Of a DNA stretch of 64,000 nucleotides, positions 21,129 to 30,194 are shown in pieces; within the stretch, counting starts at the first letter, position 1, and every line of letters starts with the position of its first letter. Location of the stretch: contig NC_091321.1 in NCBI RefSeq assembly GCF_038502225.1, positions 37,755,390-37,819,389 of the forward strand, written 5' to 3'. This DNA is from Cherax quadricarinatus. Its lineage: Eukaryota > Arthropoda > Malacostraca > Decapoda > Parastacidae. The notes below the pieces were generated by a model that saw only the letters and a program-made list of their open reading frames with translations, was not told where the DNA came from and ran no database searches. The position numbers and the translations under genes were made by a program.

Positions 21129-21758
21129 CTAGTTGAAAGACCTAACAGCTCCCTCCACTGCGTTGGCCAATGCTCCCACCCCAAGCCTAGATAAGTGAAC
21201 CCCATCCCTGTTATACATGTCATTTCTGCCATAGAAGAAGTCCCAGTAGTCAACGAATGTTACCGCATTTTCCTTACAGTATTTGTTCAGCCAGCAATTG
21301 ACACCAATTGCCCTGGACAGCCATTCATTTCCAACTCCTCTCCTTGGCAAAATACCACATGTGACAGGGTTCCCACCCTTCCTCCTAATTATCTCTATTG
21401 CTGTCCTATTCCTGCTAATCAGGTCCTCACTCCTATGTCTGCCAACATCGTTGCCTCTAGCACTGAGACAGATAATAGGATTGCTCCCATTACCTCTCAT
21501 AATGTCATCCAGACGGCTAACAATGTCCTCCATCCCAGCTCCAGGAAAGCAAACCCTGTGTCTCCTACTCCTGTCCTTCAAGCAGAACGCCCTATCCATG
21601 TATCTAACCTGGCTATCCCCAACAACAACAATATTCTTACCTTCCTTGTTGTCGTTCGTCGTGACGATCCCAGTAGTCGACTCACATTCGTCGGGTAGCA
21701 CAGAGAATGCGTTGGAGGTTTCCACAAGAGTTTCCTCAGCAGTCTCTTTCTTCTTCAT
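21129..21758 (-). CDS. CR1 ORF1 with SGNH/GDSL esterase-type domain
   Basis: The open minus-strand frame of 209 residues starts MKKKETAEETLVETSNAF. Seen: VVVGDSQVRYMDRAF (a GDS-type nucleophile block), a central GRH/RGNDVGRH segment (ICLSARGNDVGRH, block III-like with the Gly-Asn pair) and YNRDGVHLSRLG near the C-terminus (D..H block V). This layout matches the esterase-like ORF1 proteins described for CR1/L2 retrotransposons, which are thought to bind lipid/RNA particles or aid nuclear entry. It is 5' to ORF2 with about 230 bp between. No coiled coil or zinc knuckle is visible within this frame. Open reading frame intact, though the element as a whole is not. Confidence 0.78.
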   Translation of the reverse strand: MKKKETAEETLVETSNAFSVLPDECESTTGIVTTNDNKEGKNIVVVGDSQVRYMDRAFCLKDRSRRHRVCFPGAGMEDIVSRLDDIMRGNGSNPIICLSARGNDVGRHRSEDLISRNRTAIEIIRRKGGNPVTCGILPRRGVGNEWLSRAIGVNCWLNKYCKENAVTFVDYWDFFYGRNDMYNRDGVHLSRLGVGALANAVEGAVRSFN

Positions 21759-21859
21759 CGTTTCTGGCTTTCCATTCGTCTAGTTGTATAACTAGAGTTT
21801 GTAATTTACTCATTTCTAATTACGTATTATCTCCAATGATTATCTTCCATCTCTTACGT

Positions 21860-21981
21860 TTTACATCTGTCTTGTTTTACAACATCTGTCTTGATTTACA
21901 ACATCTCTCTTGTGTTTTACATCATCTCTCTTGTGTTTTACATCACAAGTGTTGTCTTACAAAGTATATCTTGTTTTACAG
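21860..21981 (+). repeat. Acceptor-like tandem repeats upstream of exon E2
   Basis: Six to seven imperfect ~19-21-bp units of the type tcttgttttacaacatctg, the last ending cttgttttacag, which is the E2 acceptor (AG at 21980-21981). Each unit contains a pyrimidine-rich stretch followed by TTACA, so the array looks like reiterated splice acceptors, mostly lacking the final G. Confidence 0.78.
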
Positions 21982-22158
21982 GTTCTTCGGCAGACCTGGA
22001 GACCATAGACAACATCACAGCGTACCTGGCAGCCTCGGCAGCACCCTCCACGAAGCCCCCTCACTCACCATCAACATCAGCAATAACACACAAGTCACAA
22101 CAGAAATCCTCAACTCTTTTCTCCAAGCAACCTACATCCAGGGTACCATCCTTCACAG
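21982..22158 (+). CDS. Host gene exon E2 (Ser/Thr/Pro-rich)
   Basis: Acceptor cttgttttacag at 21970-21981. The leading GT completes the codon begun by the last G of E1 (giving Gly), then SSADLETIDNITAYLAASAA, a Ser/Thr/Pro-rich stretch (STKPPHSPSTSAITH) and SSTLFSKQPTS. The donor is ACAG|gtatac after 22158, inside the first unit of a 29-bp minisatellite; this keeps phase 1 and joins E3 in frame. The LETIDNITAYLAA segment could be a short helix; the remainder looks disordered. I recognise no domain. Alternative donors in later units would lengthen the exon by 29 bp each. The final ~18 coding bases are already minisatellite sequence, so the exact 3' end is uncertain. Confidence 0.6.
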
Positions 22159-22517
22159 GTATACTGCCAGGGTACCATCCTTCCCAGGTATACTGCCAGG
22201 GTACCATCCTTCCCAGGTATACTACCAGGGTACCATCTTTCTCAGGTATATTGCCAGGGTACCATCCTTCCCAAGTATACTCCCAGGGTTCCATCCTTCC
22301 CAGGTATACTCCCAGGGTACCATCCTTCCCAGGTATACTGCCAGGGTACCATCCATCCCAGGTATACTGCCAGGGTACCATCCTTCTCAGGTATACTGCC
22401 AGGGTACCATCCTTCCCAGGTATACTGTCAGTGTACCATCATTCTCAGGTAAACTGCCAGGGTACCATCCTTCTCTGGTATACTATCAGGGTACCATCCT
22501 TCCCAAGTATTCTGCCA
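22141..22517 (+). repeat. 29-bp minisatellite carrying reiterated splice donors
   Basis: Thirteen consecutive 29-bp units (start positions 22141, 22170, 22199 and so on to 22489), built around ccttcccag|gtatactgcc. Ten units keep a CAG|GTA donor; units 5 and 13 read CAAGT and unit 12 CTG|GTA. No frame is closed, so long conceptual ORFs run through it. A fourteenth unit (22518) is decayed. Confidence 0.95.
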
Positions 22518-22569
22518 GGTTATCATCAGTCTTGTAGTATTTATGAGGTTGTCAGTCCCTCAGTCCTAA

Positions 22570-23905
22570 GAAGGCTTTATCTGGGAAGTTACTAAATGGT
22601 GTAAAGAATTTTTATGAGGATAGTGAGGCTCAGATTAGGGTGTGTAGAAGAGAGGGAGACTACTTCCCGGTAAAAGTAGGTCTTAGACAGGGATGTGTAA
22701 TGTCACCATGGTTGTTTAATATATTTGTAGATGGGTTGTCAAAGAAGTAAATGCTGGGGTGTTGGGGAGAGGGGTGGGATTAAATTATGGGGAATCAAGT
22801 ACAAAATGGGAGTTGACACAGTTACTTACTGCTGATGATACTGTGCTTATGGGTGATTCTAAAGAAAAGTTGCAAAGGTTAGTGGACAAGTTTGGGAGGG
22901 TGTGTAAAGGTAGAAAGTTGAAAGTGAATTAGGCAAGAGTAAGGTGATTTTTTTTTTTTTTTTTTTTTTAACAAGTCGGTCATCTCCCACCGAGGCAGGG
23001 CGACCCAAAAAGAAAGAAAATCCCCCTCCCCCCCAAAAAAAAAATATATATTTTCATCATCATTCAACACTTTCACCTCACTCACACATAATCACTGTTT
23101 TTGCAGAGATGCCCAGAATATAACAGTTTAGAAGCATATACGTATAAAGATACACAACATATCCCTCGAAACTGCCAATAACCTGAACCCCTCCTTTAAA
23201 ATGCAGGCACTGTACTTCCCATTTCCAGGACTCAAGTCCGATTATATAAAAATAACTGGTTTCTCTGAAGTGAATGTTTTCAGATATTTGGGAGTTGACT
23301 TGTCAGCAGATAGGTTTATGAAGGATGAGGTTAACCATAGAATTGATGAAGGAAAGAAGGTGAGTTGTGCATTGAGGTATCTGTGGAGACAAAAAACATT
23401 ATCTGTGGAGGCAAAGAAGGGAATGTATGAAAGTATAGTGGTACCAACACTCTTATATGGGTGTGAGGCTTGGGTTGTAAATGCTGCAGCGAGGAGGCGG
23501 TTGGAGGCAGTGGAGATGTGCTGTCTAAGGGCAATGTGTGGTGTAAATATTATGCAGAGAATTTGGAGTGTGGAAATTATGAGGTGTGGAGTCCTTTTGG
23601 GCCACCCCGCCTCGGTGGGATACAGCCGATGTGTTGAAAGAAAAGAAAGTGTGGAGTTAATAAAAGTATGAGTCAGAGGGTTAAGGAGAGGTTGTTGAGA
23701 TGGTTTGGTCATTTAGAGAGAATGGAACAAAGTAGAATGACTTGGAGAGAGTGTAAATCTGTAGGGGTTATGTAGGCGGGGTAGGGGTCGTCCTTGAAAA
23801 GGTTGGAGGGACGGGGTAAAGGAGGTTTTGTATTTCCAGCAAGTGTGCATGAGCATGTTAGATAGGAATGAACGGAGACGAATGATTTTGGGACCTGACG
23901 AGCTC
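22570..23905 (+). pseudogene. LINE-A fragment (RT and C-terminal region), with insertion
   Basis: Plus-strand LINE-A. 22605-22940 encodes the remains of motif B (VGLRQGCVMSPWLFNIF) and motif C (a ctgatgatactg DDT region near 22831). After an inverted LINE-A insert (22946-23268) the coding resumes: EVNVFRYLGVDLSADRFMKD, SIVVPTLLYGCEAWVVNA, MCGVNIMQRIWSVEI, then degraded WFGHLERMEQ and the RGRP..GWRDGVKEVL tail to about 23905. A short scrap of LINE 3' tip (gggccaccccgcctcggtgg) interrupts at about 23606-23650. Numerous stops; dead. Confidence 0.83.
22946..23268 (-). mobile_element. LINE-A 3'UTR inserted antisense within a LINE-A copy
   Basis: Begins with a long T-run (22947-22969, i.e. poly(A) on the minus strand), then rc of the LINE-A 3' tip (caagtcggtcatctcccacc) and 3'UTR to gtttctctga. 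Both flanks are plus-strand LINE-A coding sequence. Possible short target duplication (aggtga / aagtga) is imperfect. Confidence 0.78.
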
Positions 23906-25740
23906 TTCGAGTGGTCAGTTTGGCCAATTTCACAGAAATTTCAAAAGATGCCAATTTCAAAAAGGGTCCAGAATGAACAATGCAAACATTCCTGGAAATA
24001 AAATAACATTTTCTCTGTTCATCAGTCACGTCTCCAGGCTCCTCTTATATTACTCATGCTTTCCATTTTGAGTTATTATTCTCACAAAAAATAGAAGATT
24101 TACTGTTATGCAGACTACTGCATTATTGTAATAATTGTATAAATAATGTCAACCCATTCATGACTGTGTATTAGACTGACCAGTTGGACACGTATTGGAA
24201 GTTGAGGTCATTTGTGCACTGCACTCTTGAACGTTTGCAAAAATCGAACATTTCTGCTACTTTGAGCTCAATTTCAAGGTATTTTCATCATGAAACCAAT
24301 CAAAATCATCTCACTTTCTGTAATATGTCTTCCGTTCTATCAAATGAGACCAAGAAAACAAGAATACGACCGTATGAAAATACACCTCAAAGTTGGCATT
24401 TTAACCCTTTGACTGTTCCAACCTTAAATCATGAGGTGTCTCCTCGTTTCGCAAAATATTTGAAAAAAAAAAAATTATTTTTTCTCATAAAATGATAAGA
24501 GAATCTTTTCCCGATTGCAATGACACCAAAAGTACGAAATTTGATGAAAAACTCACGGAATTACTTTTTTGCGAAGTTGGCGACCTCGACGATATTTACT
24601 AATTGGCGATTTCGCCCACTTTGAACCCTATTTTCGACTAATTCCATTGTTCCAGTCGACCAAACTCATAACAATTTCTTTAGAACTCAATTTGTTCTAT
24701 CGATTGAGTACAAGAACCTGCCCATTTACCAATTTCAACTATTCAGTAAAGTGGTCAGAAATTGGCAATTTGGCCAATTTCACGCAAATTAAAAAATATG
24801 CTAATTTCAATATAGGGTCCAGAATGAACAATGCAGACATTTCTGGCTCTAAAATAACATTTTCTTTGTTCATCAGTCATGTCTCCAGGCCCCTCTGATA
24901 TTACTCTTGCTTTCTATTTTGAATTTTTATTCAAACAAAAAATAGAAGATTTATTGTTATGCAGACTACTGCGATATTGCAATATTATTAACACACTTGC
25001 CGATTCCCACCAAGGCAATCGGCCAGTGTGTTAATAATATTGCAATATTGCAGCAGTCTGCATAACAATAAATCTTCTATTTTTTGTTTGAATAAAAATT
25101 CAAAACAGAAAGCAAAAATATTGCAATAATTGTATAAATAATGTCAACTCATTCATGACTGCATATTAGAATGGCTAGTTGGACATTTATTGGACAATGA
25201 CTTCATTTGTTTACTCTTGAACATTGGCAAAAATCAAACATTTCCCCTACTTTGACCTCCATTTCAAGGTCCTTTTCATTGTAAAACCAATCAAAATCAC
25301 CTCTGTTTTTATAACATGTTTTCCATTCTGTCAAATGTGACTATGAAAACGAGAATATAACCATAAAAACTATATGAAAATACAACTCAAAATCAGTGTT
25401 TTAATCCAAAAACACGGTCAGAGTTTTTTTTTCTCATGATGCAGTGTGCGCTGCAGGATTTTTTTTATATGGTGCACACTGACCACACAGACACATTCTC
25501 TCACATGTGAGTGTTCCAGCTTTCTCCTGCTTGATTTAAAGCCATTAAAATTTTTGAGTATGTATATGTACGTCAAACACATTGGCTCGTAAGATGTATT
25601 TATACGACCGAAACAGTCGGAGGTTTTTTTCTCATTATGCACTGTGTGCTGCAGGGTCCACACTGACCACCCTGACCTGTTCTCTCACATGTAGGTCTAC
25701 CAGCTTTCTCCTGCTAGATTTGAAGCCGCTAGAATTTTGA
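23906..25740 (-). mobile_element. TTAA-family element interrupted by another TTAA-family element
   Basis: 23906-24400 and 25624-25740 are reverse-complement relatives of copies D/E (for example gggtccagaatgaacaatgc; tgcactgtgtgctgcagggt; tctcctgctagatttgaagc). Between them sits an inner element beginning at TTAA 24401-24404 with ccctttgactgttcc and ending near 25623 with gaaacagtcggagg; the right TTAA is lost. Both are non-coding and degraded. Confidence 0.68.
24918..25108. repeat. Large palindrome with ~90-bp arms
   Basis: Left arm runs from about 24918 (gaatttttattcaaac) to acttgccgatt near 25008; right arm runs back from aatcggccagtgtg near 25018 to gtttgaataaaaattc near 25098. The few differences are single bases. 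The spacer (cccaccaaggc) is part of a LINE-A 3' tip. Could extrude as a cruciform or reflect an inverted duplication. Confidence 0.85.
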
Positions 25741-26465
25741 GGTATTTTTCTGTCTCATAAATGCGCTGGATGACATAAGTCGAACCTTAGAAAATTGCTG
25801 ATAGGGATACTTCAAAAATTAAATCTTAATCTTGTAAAGCAATCATTCTTTTGTTTGTTTTGGAAATAACTTCAGTTCAATAGCCGAAAGTGAGCACATA
25901 CCCGAGTACTAGAGAAATATTTTTTCCCTCCCAAAATCCCTTTTTTATCAGTGTTATCGTAAATTATGAGTGTCTATTACAGTTTGCCCTCATGCTAGAT
26001 CCATTTTCTCTCGTAAGAGTGACAAAATAAGGGGTAATAAGCCTTATGCTCGATGGTGTCCACAAAGTCCCTTTTGTATCTGCACAGCAGGCCTTCATAT
26101 TATGCTAGATAATGTTTATTCTGGCATATTTTTTATGTTTCTATGCTATTGATATTTCACCTTATGTCATAATAGATCAATTGTGATAGGTTAATAAACC
26201 TTATTGTTGATATTAGTGTAAGAATAGAATATTTTATCACCTGCTCTCTCTTGCTTATGTCAGCACTTCTACCCAGAAGATTCCTGTATATCAATAACAC
26301 AATTATTGTAATGATTTTATTTTATCATTTTGTATTTCATTTTTTACTTTACTTTTTAAGCTGTTAGTACTGTATTTTATATTGTAAAGTTTAGGAGAAA
26401 CACTGTGCACAACACACAGTTTTTTATTTCCGAGAACATTTGCATACAAAACAATGTCTTTTAGT
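25741..26465. other. Unassigned AT-rich sequence with MITE fragment
   Basis: 25741-26289 shows no gene or clear repeat. 26290-26455 matches the interior of the 'gacttacgacc' MITE at 16250-16385 (aagctgttagtactgtattt; gtttaggagaaacactgtg), without its ends. Confidence 0.5.
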
Positions 26466-26785
26466 GAGAATCCTCCTGAGAACAGTAAACCTTGTCATCA
26501 CGTAATTGCTACTACATAAAAGACATGCCCAGTTTGGGCCAATAGGCCTGCTGCAGTGTTCCTCCTTTCTTATGTTCTTATATAATAGAGAAGGGACACT
26601 GAAACATGCCTTCTCAAATCCATCCATCCATATACATTTGCTCAAACTATTTTTTATGCTACCCAAGCCATAGCTTTTGTAACCTTTCTTTCTTGTGTAA
26701 CCGCTGACTTTTTTCACCACATGTATAACTATTACTACTACCTCTGCTTGTGTGGGCGAAACATTGTCAGTAAAGGATCACATTA
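26466..26785 (+). pseudogene. PLE 3' remnant with inserted CR1 tail
   Basis: 26466-26505 encodes a degraded PLE C-terminus (ILLRTVNLVIT, compare ILLKTVNPAIT at 1773-1813). It is interrupted at about 26517-26585 by a CR1 3' tail (ggcctgctgcagtgttcctc, cttatgttcttat). The PLE 3'UTR then resumes (ctacccaagccatagctttt) and ends before the Tigger at 26786. Confidence 0.72.
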
Positions 26786-27830
26786 CAGTGGACCCTCAAT
26801 TAATGATGCCATCGGAGAGCGATAAAATTGGATACCGTTATGTTTTTGCGTCAAGATATTGGCTCGGCTAACGATAAAAAACTAAGGTAATGACATTCAC
26901 CCAGAACGTGTTTGCACGGCCTGAGCTGCCTGGTCACTCCAGTGTGGCTAATGTGCCATTGTTTACAAGCCACTGCGGACGATTCCACACGTACATGCGA
27001 TACAATTTGTATTATTCCATTGTTTTTAGTGCTTGTAACTGCTAAATTAGCCACCATGGTCCCAGAGAAAGCTTCTAGTGCCAGCCAGCCCTTTGGTAAA
27101 GGGCTGAGAGAGAGGGAAGAATGCGCCTTTATCGGTGATTCTGCAATATGTACGATACTAAAGCAGCAGGAGTCTATAAAGGCTATAGCGGCAGCCAACG
27201 ATAAAGTGTAGCATTAACTGTAGCCAGTAAGTTAAGCGATTAATCGATAGAAAAGGACAGCACGAACCTAACTCCTCTAATGTTGTTGGAGTTATGTAGG
27301 GCGACTGATAACACCGCCGTCTCTAGACTCTACCTCTGCTGCCTCCACTGCTACTATGTACGGCTTATGCTCTCAGTGGCCCTTATACACCCAACAACAC
27401 AGCAACACTCGTGACATACTTAATGACGTATTTTATTCATTCTAGAGTATTTGTCATGTTTCTATGTTATTAATATTGTTTATTATGTCATATTAGATGA
27501 ATTGTGCTAGATAAATAAGCCGTAGAGCTGATATTAGTGTCATATTGAAGGACTATCTTGCATCTCCCAACACAGTTCCTAACATACTCCAGAAACAGAC
27601 CTCTCTGGAAAACTTTTTCGAGCGACAGGGGTCCAGTGGCTCTCAAGCTGGTCGTAGTGGCATTAAAAAACGAAGGGGGAAAGTAACCCAAAATAAGGAC
27701 TTGGTACCTGAAGTCTTTATGGAGTGAAATTCCTCTTCCAAACAGTTGTAAACTCCTCCATCCTCTCCCCTCCTCCTGTCTTCAATAAAAGTAAGCGTGA
27801 TGTTATTATTGTTTTATTGGTTTTGTTTCA
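26786..27830 (+). pseudogene. Tigger transposase remnant, plus strand, core deleted
   Basis: Left terminus CAGTGGACCC at 26786 preceded by TA. The N-terminus reads MVPEKASSASQPFGKGLRER (27056 onward) to QQESIKAIAAANDKV, and the C-terminus is LQKQTSLENFFERQGSSGSQ plus GRSGIKKRRGKVTQ (27593-27690). The DDE catalytic core between them is missing, as in the copy at 4683, so both may descend from one internally deleted subfamily. No right terminal repeat found; similarity ends around 27830. Confidence 0.75.
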
Positions 27831-28537
27831 TGATTGTGGCATACTATTTTCCTGTATAATGCTCTGTAGGTGTCGAGTCATTGTTGAGGACTGAGTACCT
27901 TGGCTATATCGGGGGATGTTGATGAGTTGTAGTTGATGCTGTCATTTGAGGTGAAGTGGTCTTGTAGGTTAGCCATGTTTGATGGTGTGTGGTCAGCTAG
28001 GGTGTGGGAAATGGGTAAAGATGAAGATCAGCTGACACATTTAAATGAAGGCTAGTCTTCTGCCATGATTGTTATTGTGTAGCCCTGGGCATTGGTAAGG
28101 GGGTGGATGATGCACTGGTGTCCTCCAGGGTAGACATGATGTGTAACATATTCCTTGGTGTTTTGATGTTGTTTTTGGAGTTATTTGTCCCATGTTTCCC
28201 TCCCATGGCAAGACTGGTTCAGTTACAAAGAATTAAGTGGTACATATCACTAGGCTGGTTGTATGTCTGGCAGCAGGGCTGATGTTTGGTATGCCGGGCA
28301 GTCCGCTTTTACTCATATTTGGTCAGTTTGTAGACATCATGTCAGTTTTCTACGTTCCACATATGTTAGTGCAGTAATACTTGCAATCGGACCATCATAG
28401 GAGTTTGGATCGGCACCATTGATGCTGCCATTGCTCAACTGTTTCTGTAACACTCTGTTACTTGTCCAGACTATTAATATTAGGTTAATTAAATTTCAAA
28501 TTAACTTGATTAAGATCTATAATGCTATTGTTTTTAG
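27831..28537 (+). other. Intron sequence before exon E3
   Basis: About 700 bp without recognisable repeats or ORFs. It ends in aatgctattgtttttag, the E3 acceptor. This is one of the few stretches here that could be ancestral intron. Confidence 0.5.
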
Positions 28538-29013
28538 GTCAGAAGAAAGTCTGTGGAGGCAGTGAGCAAGTTGACCCACTGAGCCATTTAGCAAGTGGTA
28601 CTGCAGATGGCACCAAAGATGTCACCAAGACACAAAACAAGGTTAACATCAAGAAGGAACATGGTGTGAATGATACACAAGGGGAGAGTTCCTTTATGAC
28701 ACCTGCCTTCACTGATGCTGCCTTCCACCAGCACGACGAACATGAGGCCAAGTGTGAAATATTGGCCACCAAGCGCAAGATCTTCCACAAGGAGCCACTG
28801 GTGACCCACGAAATAAGCAGCACGGACGGTGCCAATAAAGTAACCACAAGTGTCACGCATGAGGAAGATGTCACCCAGGTGATAGTGTTGACACAGAGAG
28901 ATGCACATAATGGCACCTCCACTACCTCTGCCTCCAACACCTTGAAAGCCTCCACTCCCACACTTAAACTGAGTCGTGGGTCCCACTCCAGCACTCCCAC
29001 CCCACGAAAAATA
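28538..29013 (+). CDS. Host gene exon E3 (largest exon; disordered, polar)
   Basis: Acceptor ctattgtttttag at 28537; the leading GT completes the Gly codon carried from E2. Then 158 codons, no stop: QKKVCGGSEQVDPLSHLA, NKVNIKKEHGVN (an IKKE, psi-K-x-E SUMO-type site), CEILATKRKIFHKEPLVTHE, DVTQVIVLTQRDAHN, then a Ser/Thr/Pro-rich end LKLSRGSHSSTPTPRKI. The donor is a perfect ATA|gtaagta at 29014, ending in phase 0 exactly as E4 requires. Base composition is richer in GC than the surrounding introns, and the sequence is unlike any repeat here. No known domain recognised; likely a linker between an N-terminal region and the psq-like DNA-binding domain. Minus-strand ORFs over it are shadows. Confidence 0.72.
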
Positions 29014-29254
29014 GTAAGTATTGATACTCTCGTTCATTATGTGTGTACCAAGAACACTAGAACATATATATCAATATCCTATTTAACCTGATTATAAGAA
29101 CATGATTGGAAACAAACCACAGAATTGGTGTGGTTTGAATCTGTGGTGAGTGATTGGTAAAAGTCCAGTCTAGTGTATAAGCTGGACCAGCTGGCCACTG
29201 TGACCACAAATGCTTTGAGGAGATTTGAGCTGGAGTTTACCACAGCCAAACCAT
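29014..29254 (+). other. Intron start after E3
   Basis: AT-rich start of the intron, then sequence leading into the SINE. Nothing coding seen. Confidence 0.4.
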
Positions 29255-29362
29255 ACCCTGGCCGGGATTGAACCCGCGGTCAGAGAGTCTCAAAACTCCA
29301 GACCATCGCATTAGCCACTAGACCAGCTAGCGGGTTCAATCCCGGCCGGGGTATGGTTTGTT
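29255..29362 (-). repeat. tRNA-derived SINE head in a palindromic arrangement
   Basis: On the minus strand 29335 to about 29262 has an A-box-like tggtctagtgg and a B-box ggttcaatccc, spaced as in tRNA genes, so a tRNA-derived SINE head. Immediately beyond it, 29330-29360 (gcgggttcaatcccggccgg) repeats the B-box part in the opposite direction, making a hairpin with 29253-29280. No CCA end or intact acceptor stem, so not a tRNA gene. Confidence 0.75.
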
Positions 29363-29479
29363 TGCAATCGTGTCATTACGATACCACAGCCACTCTGTCA
29401 GGAGATTCATCTGTAAAAACTTTCATTCATGGTCACGGCGAGGCCCATGCTAACCTACTTATGGTGAATAGAAATATAC

Positions 29480-29850
29480 CTAAATAACAAAAAGGCACAA
29501 TACTGTGACATAAACAATGTACAAATACCCCCTTCCCCCCCTAGGAGAGAGGAGCTTATGACAATGTTCCGATCTGATTTGGACCATTTACAAAGTCACA
29601 CTATCACACTAACAGGAAGGAGAAAAGTATATATTAGCAAGCTGCCAGGGACGGGACAAGAGAGGTAGGAAGGGGCTCCGTTCCTAAGACCACGTCGGTC
29701 AACGAGTACATCGCTAAGTGAGTTGAGGCTGTATATACTCCCTCCTTCTCTCCTTCCTGTTAGTGTGACTTTGTAAATGGTCCAAGTCAGACTGAAACGT
29801 CGTCATAAGCTCCTCTCTCCTATATGCAGGTTATTTGTGTAGAAATATAC
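29480..29850. repeat. Second foldback of the 'gacgtttcggtccgacttgg' family
   Basis: Arms at about 29540-29610 (gagaggagcttatgac...acaaagtcacact) and about 29755-29842 (agtgtgactttgtaaatggt...gtcataagctcctctct) are inverted and separated by ~145 bp. The left flank carries aaggcacaatactgtgaca, the family's tail. More diverged than the hairpin at 5086. Confidence 0.75.
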
Positions 29851-29929
29851 TTAGCTGGGTGAGTCTTTTTAGATCCAGCTGGACCAGTGACTGACACACA
29901 GTTTTACCACTCACTCACCATGGGTACGT

Positions 29930-30140
29930 CTTGCTACTTCTACTTACACTTTGGTCACACTACATATGTTTGTACACATGTATGTTTACACATCTGAATT
30001 TTCTATTTTCTTAATAGTTCTTGTCCTCATTTATTTCCTTTAATCTCCATGGAGAAATAGAAAAATGGTCTTTATTGTGTAAGAGGGGACAAAAATACCG
30101 GGAGCAAGGTACCTTCCTTTCTCATTACATTGCCAAATGC
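29930..30140 (+). repeat. LINE-A-derived chimera, 5' part
   Basis: Starts tacgtcttgctacttctact and continues tctccatggagaaatag, gggagcaaggtacc; same family as 4264-4580 and 41263-41600. The 3' tip is missing. Confidence 0.6.
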
Positions 30141-30194
30141 ATATACGTATAAAGCATATACGTATAAAGATACACAACATATCCCTCCAAACTG

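Larger units (their letters stand above)
16985..21780 (-). mobile_element. CR1-like non-LTR retrotransposon, interrupted by TTAA element B
   Basis: Minus-strand order: ORF1 (21758-21129), ORF2 endonuclease (20896-19981), TTAA element B (18931-19980), linker (18930-18553), RT and C-terminus (18324-17134), 3' end at 16985. The 3' tip reads ...tgttcctcctttcttatg ttcttatgtt on the minus strand; short octamer-like tails of this type are a CR1 hallmark. Related tails occur at 26517-26585, 36159-36235, 39590-39665 and 60840-61045. Confidence 0.87.

Noticed and set aside
21707..22595. 276- and 234-codon ORFs through the 29-bp minisatellite
   Set aside because: Only the first part (E2) has exon-like sequence; the rest is repeat, open because the unit lacks stops in every frame.
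28539..29037. Minus-strand ORFs of 153 and 149 codons
   Set aside because: Antisense shadows of exon E3; no splice signals or family resemblance.
29262..29335. A genuine tRNA gene
   Set aside because: A- and B-box words are present, but the acceptor stem does not pair and the sequence continues into SINE body.
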